The notes beneath the pieces are model-generated. The model saw nothing but the letters and a program-made list of their open reading frames with translations. It made no database searches and was not told the origin of the DNA. This document shows positions 56,827 to 64,000 of a DNA stretch of 64,000 nucleotides, piece by piece (positions within the stretch are counted from its first letter, which is position 1; every line of letters starts with the position of its first letter). The DNA comes from Leclercia sp. LSNIH1 (GTDB lineage Bacteria > Pseudomonadota > Gammaproteobacteria > Enterobacterales > Enterobacteriaceae), in NCBI RefSeq assembly GCF_002902985.1, contig NZ_CP026167.1, positions 1,922,001 to 1,986,000 of the forward strand, written 5' to 3'. The translations under genes were made by a program, and so were the position numbers.

Positions 56827-58208
56827 AATGGATGAAAGCGGTAGCGTGTAGCGCGCTGCTGGTGCTTTCCGGCCCGGCGTTTTGCGACGGGGTACAAACG
56901 GAATCGCCCCGGGACTATGCCTTTGGTCGTTCACTGGATACCTCCGTCCCTTCCCAGTGGTATCGGGTGATGCTGCCGCTTGCCGTCTATGAGCAGAGCA
57001 CGTCACCCGATCTGCATGATGTCCGCGTCTTTAACCAGTCAGGCGAGCCGGTTCCCTTCAGCCTGGTCACCGCGACGCCTCCCAAGGCGTCAGTGCAATC
57101 CACACCACTTCGCTTCTTTCATCTGGACGCCTCGCCGCTTGCACCTGCGCGAGGGGATGAGGATAGCGATAAAATCCTGCTCCGCTCCCGAAACGGCGTA
57201 GAGATTGTGCTCGAGGGGCAAAAAGCCGCCGCAGCCGGGCAACATTATCTGCTGACCTTGCCGGAGCAGGCTACGGGCGAGATAAGCCTGTCCCAGTTGC
57301 AGCTGCTCTGGAATACCCCTCAGACGTCCTGGCAGGGAACGGCGTCGGTTTATTACAGCGAGGATCTTAAGCAGTGGTATACCCTGCGCGAAGATATGCC
57401 CTTGCTGGACGTGGTCAGCGGCCAGGATCGCCTTAAGCTCGACCGGATCGATACCGATATGGTTTTATCTCCCGATGCGAATCGCTATCTCATGGTGGTG
57501 CTGAATACGCAGAGCCAGGAGATAACCCTGACCGGCGTAAACGCAATTCGCGCACCTGCGCAGGCGGCCCCGGAAGAGATCGGCCTGGAGGGGGAAGGGG
57601 AGCAGTTATCGACAAGTGAAGTCCAGTGGCACTGGTCGCGACCGCAGCCGCTGAGTGCTGTCACTATCTCACTGAATGGCGACGGCGTCCTACCCGTAGA
57701 GATAGCGTGGCGGAGTACGGAGAAGGACAAATGGCACCCGCTGAAAAAAGAGATCCTTTACCGTCTGGAAGGGAAAATGTCTCCACCGGTTTCGCTTAAC
57801 GGGGGCCTGGTGCAGGCGGTAAAAATCACGACGCTGAATGCGCGTTTGCCAGAATACCTGCCGAGCGTCATGGGGCATCGCGACCGCTATGACCTGGTGT
57901 TCAACGCGCAGGGGAAAGCGCCGTATGTGCTCGCCTGGGGCAACGGAGCGGCAAAGCCTGCCAGCGTGGAGCCCGACATGCTGATCCCTGTCGACCTGCG
58001 TAAAACCTATGATATGGCAAACCTGCCGCAGGCTGACATTCAGGATAATGTCGCGTTAGGCGGCGAGGAGCGTCTGACCGCCACCTCCGCGGCCGAGCGG
58101 GAGAGCAGGATGAACACGCTGCTGGTGTGGGGCGTGCTGATTGCGGGCGTGATTTTGCTGGCAGGTATGGCCTGGCGCATCTGGCGGGAGACACAGCGTA
58201 AGGCATAA
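56823..58208 (+). CDS. DUF3999 periplasmic/membrane-anchored protein
   Basis: A 461-residue protein with a signal peptide (about residues 1-22), a mainly beta-strand periplasmic region (WYRVMLPLAVYEQSTSPDLHDVRVFNQSGEPVPF) and a single C-terminal membrane helix (about 431-453) with a basic tail. This is a DUF3999 protein; function is unknown. Its ATG overlaps the DUF2339 stop, so both are made together, and the two families are known to neighbour each other. Most of it would be in the periplasm, suggesting a partner domain for the DUF2339 channel-like protein. A bidirectional terminator follows. Confidence 0.85.
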   Translation: MKWMKAVACSALLVLSGPAFCDGVQTESPRDYAFGRSLDTSVPSQWYRVMLPLAVYEQSTSPDLHDVRVFNQSGEPVPFSLVTATPPKASVQSTPLRFFHLDASPLAPARGDEDSDKILLRSRNGVEIVLEGQKAAAAGQHYLLTLPEQATGEISLSQLQLLWNTPQTSWQGTASVYYSEDLKQWYTLREDMPLLDVVSGQDRLKLDRIDTDMVLSPDANRYLMVVLNTQSQEITLTGVNAIRAPAQAAPEEIGLEGEGEQLSTSEVQWHWSRPQPLSAVTISLNGDGVLPVEIAWRSTEKDKWHPLKKEILYRLEGKMSPPVSLNGGLVQAVKITTLNARLPEYLPSVMGHRDRYDLVFNAQGKAPYVLAWGNGAAKPASVEPDMLIPVDLRKTYDMANLPQADIQDNVALGGEERLTATSAAERESRMNTLLVWGVLIAGVILLAGMAWRIWRETQRKA

Positions 58209-58235
58209 AAAAAGGCCCGCATAAGCGGGCCTTTT
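58206..58235. terminator. Bidirectional rho-independent terminator
   Basis: AAAAAAAGGCCCGC-ATAA-GCGGGCCTTTTT has a 7-bp GC stem with an A run on the left and a T run on the right. It can end both the DUF3999 transcript and the convergent peroxiredoxin transcript. Confidence 0.92.
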
Positions 58236-58251
58236 TCGTAAACCGTGCCAA

Positions 58252-58854
58252 TTACAGGCTGGATACGTTCTCAGACAGGTATTTAGCAACGCCGTCTGGA
58301 GACGCGTTCATACCTTCTTTACCTTTTTCCCACTGAGCCGGGCACACTTCACCGTGCTCTTCGTGGAACTGCAGCGCATCAACCATACGCAGCATTTCGT
58401 CGATGTTACGACCCAGCGGCAGATCGTTCACGACCTGGTGACGCACGATGCCGTTCGCGTCGATCAGGAAGGAGCCACGCAGGGCAACGCCCGCGTCCGG
58501 ATGTTCGATACCGTAAGCCTGCTGAATCTCACGTTTGATGTCCGCAACCATCGCGTATTTCACTGGACCGATGCCGCCGTTGTCGACAGGGGTATTACGC
58601 CATGCGTTGTGTACAAACTCAGAGTCGAAGGAGACGCCAACCACTTCTACGCCACGCTTCTGGAACTCTTCGTAACGCTTATCGAACGCGATCAGCTCAG
58701 ACGGGCAAACGAAGGTGAAGTCCATTGGCCAGAAGAACAGAACGGTGGCTTTACCGTTGGTATGCTGTTTGAAGTTGAAGTTCTCAACGATTTCACCGTT
58801 GCCCAGAATTGCTGCAGCTGTAAAATCCGGAGCCGGACGAGTTACCAGAACCAT
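58252..58854 (-). CDS. Typical 2-Cys peroxiredoxin (AhpC/TsaA type)
   Basis: A 200-residue thiol peroxidase that reduces hydrogen peroxide and organic peroxides. The peroxidatic Cys50 is in FTFVCPSELIAF, and the resolving Cys171 is in GEVCPAQW. It is longer than E. coli AhpC (187) and resembles the TsaA-like protein at this locus in Salmonella and Klebsiella, which E. coli K-12 lacks. AGGAGAATC lies just before the ATG. The reductant (thioredoxin or AhpF) is unknown; no ahpF is adjacent. Confidence 0.93.
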   Translation of the reverse strand: MVLVTRPAPDFTAAAILGNGEIVENFNFKQHTNGKATVLFFWPMDFTFVCPSELIAFDKRYEEFQKRGVEVVGVSFDSEFVHNAWRNTPVDNGGIGPVKYAMVADIKREIQQAYGIEHPDAGVALRGSFLIDANGIVRHQVVNDLPLGRNIDEMLRMVDALQFHEEHGEVCPAQWEKGKEGMNASPDGVAKYLSENVSSL

Positions 58855-58981
58855 ATGATTCTCCTGTAGATACTAAGGTTATTTAGAACGCAACGCGGGC
58901 CAGTATAGAGAGTGTTTGTCCTAAAGACAAAGAGGCGTTGACAATCGTTAACCCAGCTTTTACCTATCAATCACATTTATA

Positions 58982-59563
58982 TTAAAGCTGCTTATGTTTC
59001 GCCTGTTCCATCATGCGGGGATAAAACTGCCAGAAGCGCTGCTCCAGGGCCTCATAATGGGCATCCAGATCCTGCCAGGAGTCGCGCAGGGCATCGAGAC
59101 GCGGACGTCGGCTGGCCATGCCGTTGAGCACCCGCTGGATGAAGTCCATTTCGCTATAGCGTTCGAGCCAGCGCTCTGACCACAGGTAATCATTCAGATT
59201 AACAAAGCGCGGCGGGGCGTCCGGCAGAATGATCGTCACCTGGGCGTGGGCATAGCGCACGAACGCTGGCAGCGGCATCTCGGGTGAGAGCTGTTCCCAG
59301 TGGCGGGAGACAAAGTGATCCCACATCACATCCAGCGTAATGGGCGCCACGCGGCGGGTCTCCGGGCGGAACCACTCCTTTGCCTCTTTGACCTCGGGCA
59401 GGTTGTCAGTGAGGACATCAATCCGGCGGTGCATGAAGATGCCTTCCACCACGTCGGCGGGATACGCCTCGGCGGGGTTACCGCGGACGAAGTCGGCCAG
59501 CAAGTTGCCGGAAAGGGAGCTGTCAGCGAGATGAGCGAGGTGCAGGTGAGCGAGAAAATTCAT
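58982..59563 (-). CDS. acpH: Acyl carrier protein phosphodiesterase AcpH
   Basis: A 193-residue enzyme of the HD superfamily that removes 4'-phosphopantetheine from acyl carrier protein. It matches E. coli AcpH in length; [20 protein letters not shown] and DFVRGNP at the N terminus include its conserved His/Asp. The frame is open 13 codons further, but the ATG at 59563 is the E. coli start. It is divergent from queA. Confidence 0.94.
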   Translation of the reverse strand: MNFLAHLHLAHLADSSLSGNLLADFVRGNPAEAYPADVVEGIFMHRRIDVLTDNLPEVKEAKEWFRPETRRVAPITLDVMWDHFVSRHWEQLSPEMPLPAFVRYAHAQVTIILPDAPPRFVNLNDYLWSERWLERYSEMDFIQRVLNGMASRRPRLDALRDSWQDLDAHYEALEQRFWQFYPRMMEQAKHKQL

Positions 59564-59655
59564 GCGATTCGTTATCCGAAGCGAGGCTAGTTGTTGCAGC
59601 AAAGAGGTGTGAGCACTAGACTAAGCCGCCTGTTTTTAAGTCACGAGTATATGCC

Positions 59656-61907
<2,252 letters not shown>

Positions 61908-61929
61908 TTTATTTAATGAGGGAAATTTA

Positions 61930-62262
61930 ATGAGCTTTTTTATTTCTGATGCGGTAGCGGCAACAGGTGCACCGGCGCAGGGCAGCCCGATGTCTCTGAT
62001 TCTGATGCTGGTGGTGTTCGGTCTGATCTTCTATTTCATGATCCTGCGTCCACAGCAGAAGCGCACCAAAGAGCACAAAAAGCTGATGGACTCCATCGCG
62101 AAAGGCGATGAAGTTCTGACTAACGGTGGTCTGGTAGGTCGCGTAAGCAAAGTCGCTGATAACGGCTATATCGTTATCGCACTGAACGATACCACTGAAG
62201 TGGTTATCAAACGTGACTTCGTTGCTGCCGTTCTGCCGAAAGGCACCATGAAGGCGCTGTAA
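61930..62262 (+). CDS. yajC: YajC, Sec translocon accessory subunit
   Basis: A 110-residue inner-membrane protein with one helix (about residues 19-39), a conserved ILRPQQKRTKEHKK segment and a small cytoplasmic domain. It joins SecDF in the holotranslocon. GAGGGAAATTTA lies before the ATG at 61930; the frame opens earlier, but those codons overlap tgt. Length equals E. coli YajC. secD follows after 25 bases. Confidence 0.97.
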   Translation: MSFFISDAVAATGAPAQGSPMSLILMLVVFGLIFYFMILRPQQKRTKEHKKLMDSIAKGDEVLTNGGLVGRVSKVADNGYIVIALNDTTEVVIKRDFVAAVLPKGTMKAL

Positions 62263-62287
62263 TTAACTTTTCCCAAAGGGAACTGCC

Positions 62288-64000
62288 GTGTTAAACCGTT
62301 ATCCTTTGTGGAAGTACGTCATGCTGGTCGTCGTCATTGTCGTCGGCCTGCTGTATGCGCTTCCCAACCTGTATGGTGAGGATCCGGCTGTTCAAATCAC
62401 TGGCGCGCGCGGTGTCGCCGCCAGTGAGCAAACGCTGATCCAGGTCCAGAAAACTTTACAAGAAGAAAAAATTACCGCTAAGTCTGTGGCACTGGAAGAG
62501 GGCGCAATTCTTGCTCGCTTCGACTCCACCGACACGCAGCTCCGCGCTCGTGAAGCGCTGATGGGCGTGATGGGTGATAAATATGTCGTGGCGTTGAACC
62601 TTGCTCCTGCAACTCCGCGTTGGTTAGCTGCTATCAACGCTGAGCCGATGAAACTCGGTCTCGACCTGCGTGGCGGCGTTCACTTCCTGATGGAAGTGGA
62701 TATGGAAACCGCACTCGGAAAACTTCAGGAACAAAACATTGATAGCCTGCGTAGCGATCTGCGCGATAAAGGCATCCCTTACACCACCGTGCGTAAGGAA
62801 GATAAATACGGGATGAGCATCACGTTTCGTGACAGCAACGCCCGCGACCAGGCGATGGATTATCTGACCCAGCGTCACCGCGATCTGGTGCTCTCTTCTC
62901 AGGGCAGCAACCAGTTGCGTGCGGTCATGACCGATGAACGTCTGAAAGAAGCGCGTGAATACGCGGTGCAGCAGAACATCAACATCCTGCGTAACCGTGT
63001 AAACCAGCTCGGCGTGGCTGAACCGCTGGTACAGCGTCAGGGTGCTGACCGTATCGTGGTTGAACTGCCGGGTATCCAGGATACCGCCCGTGCCAAAGAG
63101 ATTCTCGGCGCAACCGCGACCCTGGAATTCCGTCTGGTGAACACCAACGTCGATCAGTCTGCTGTCGCATCTGGCCGCGTTCCGGGCGACTCTGAAGTGA
63201 AACAGACCCGTGAAGGTCAGCCGGTTGTGATGTACAAGCGTGTGATCCTGACCGGTGACCACATCACTGACTCCACCTCCAGCCAGGATGAGTACAACCA
63301 GCCGCAGGTTAACATCTCGCTTGATAGCGCAGGCGGTAACATCATGTCTAACTTCACTAAGGACAATATCGGTAAACCGATGGCGACCCTGTTCGTGGAG
63401 TACAAAGACAGCGGTAAAAAAGATGCCAACGGTCGTGCGGTTCTGGTGAAAGAGGAAGAGGTGATTAACATCGCCAATATCCAGTCTCGCCTGGGTAACA
63501 GCTTCCGTATCACCGGTATCAACAACCCGAACGAAGCCCGTCAGCTGTCGCTGCTGCTGCGTGCCGGTGCGCTGATTGCGCCAATTCAGATTGTTGAAGA
63601 GCGTACCATCGGTCCAACGCTGGGTATGCAGAACATCCAGCAGGGTCTGGAAGCGTGTCTGGCGGGTCTGGCGATCTCCATCATCTTCATGGTCTTCTTC
63701 TACAAGAAGTTTGGTCTGATTGCGACCTCTGCGCTGATTGCAAACCTGGTGCTGATTGTCGGCATTATGTCCCTGCTGCCGGGGGCAACGCTGACCATGC
63801 CAGGGATTGCAGGTATCGTCTTAACCCTTGCGGTGGCGGTTGACGCCAACGTACTGATAAATGAACGTATCAAAGAAGAGCTGAGTAACGGTCGCTCCAT
63901 CCAACAGGCGATCGACGAAGGCTACCGGGGCGCGTTCAGCTCCATCTTCGATGCGAACGTAACAACACTGATTAAGGTTCTTATCCTGTATGCAGTGGGT
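62288..64000 (+). CDS. secD: Protein translocase subunit SecD (3' end outside window)
   Basis: The first 571 codons of a protein expected to be about 615 residues long. It starts with GTG ([12 protein letters not shown]), with AAAGGGA upstream. The N-terminal membrane helix (8-27), the large periplasmic P1 domain and the first helices of the C-terminal membrane region ([17 protein letters not shown]) are visible. SecD with SecF pulls exported proteins across the membrane using the proton gradient. The frame is open to the window's edge with no stop. Confidence 0.97.
   Translation, partial: MLNRYPLWKYVMLVVVIVVGLLYALPNLYGEDPAVQITGARGVAASEQTLIQVQKTLQEEKITAKSVALEEGAILARFDSTDTQLRAREALMGVMGDKYVVALNLAPATPRWLAAINAEPMKLGLDLRGGVHFLMEVDMETALGKLQEQNIDSLRSDLRDKGIPYTTVRKEDKYGMSITFRDSNARDQAMDYLTQRHRDLVLSSQGSNQLRAVMTDERLKEAREYAVQQNINILRNRVNQLGVAEPLVQRQGADRIVVELPGIQDTARAKEILGATATLEFRLVNTNVDQSAVASGRVPGDSEVKQTREGQPVVMYKRVILTGDHITDSTSSQDEYNQPQVNISLDSAGGNIMSNFTKDNIGKPMATLFVEYKDSGKKDANGRAVLVKEEEVINIANIQSRLGNSFRITGINNPNEARQLSLLLRAGALIAPIQIVEERTIGPTLGMQNIQQGLEACLAGLAISIIFMVFFYKKFGLIATSALIANLVLIVGIMSLLPGATLTMPGIAGIVLTLAVAVDANVLINERIKEELSNGRSIQQAIDEGYRGAFSSIFDANVTTLIKVLILYAVG

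Overview
The window is chromosomal DNA from a member of the Enterobacteriaceae, probably near Enterobacter, Lelliottia, Leclercia or Klebsiella. I infer this from gene order and from protein similarity to remembered E. coli sequences, not from a search. From hemB rightward the order follows E. coli K-12: hemB, autotransporter, yaiV, ampH, sbmA, yaiW, yaiY, yaiZ, ddlA, iraP, (phoA remnant), psiF, dgcC, proC, yaiI, aroL, yaiA, aroM, ppnP, rdgC, mak, sbcC, sbcD, phoB, phoR, brnQ, proY, malZ, acpH, queA, tgt, yajC, secD. No tRNA, rRNA, CRISPR array, insertion sequence or prophage was recognised.

Positions 1-21,600 are mosaic and accessory-rich. They hold the first 32 codons of a DUF262 protein, a diguanylate cyclase paired with an AI-2E-type membrane protein, the S-methylmethionine salvage pair mmuPM behind MetJ-like boxes, and an AT-rich three-gene type VI secretion cassette (HExxH protein, lipoprotein, Hcp). 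Next come a six-gene UhpABC-like plus AfuABC cluster for sensing and importing sugar phosphates, tauABCD for taurine sulfur, and a fused acyltransferase resembling the ornithine-lipid synthase OlsF. REP-type palindromes separate many of these blocks.

Positions 21,600-54,100 are the conserved backbone, with local changes. The autotransporter next to yaiV is intact and has a 525-bp AT-rich upstream region. An extensin-like protein and an MdtG-like exporter lie between ddlA and iraP. phoA has decayed to about 225 bp of recognisable remnant between iraP and psiF, while its regulators phoBR are intact and phoB keeps its own Pho box. araJ is absent between mak and sbcC.

Positions 54,100-64,000 carry a coupled pair of uncharacterised membrane proteins (DUF2339 and DUF3999), a 2-Cys peroxiredoxin, acpH and the queA-tgt-yajC-secD operon; secD runs off the right edge.

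The best leads are the Hcp-linked HExxH/lipoprotein cassette, the phoA remnant, the DUF2339/DUF3999 pair, the joined Uhp-like/Afu cluster and the OlsF-like fusion. Statements about families come from memory; nothing was searched.
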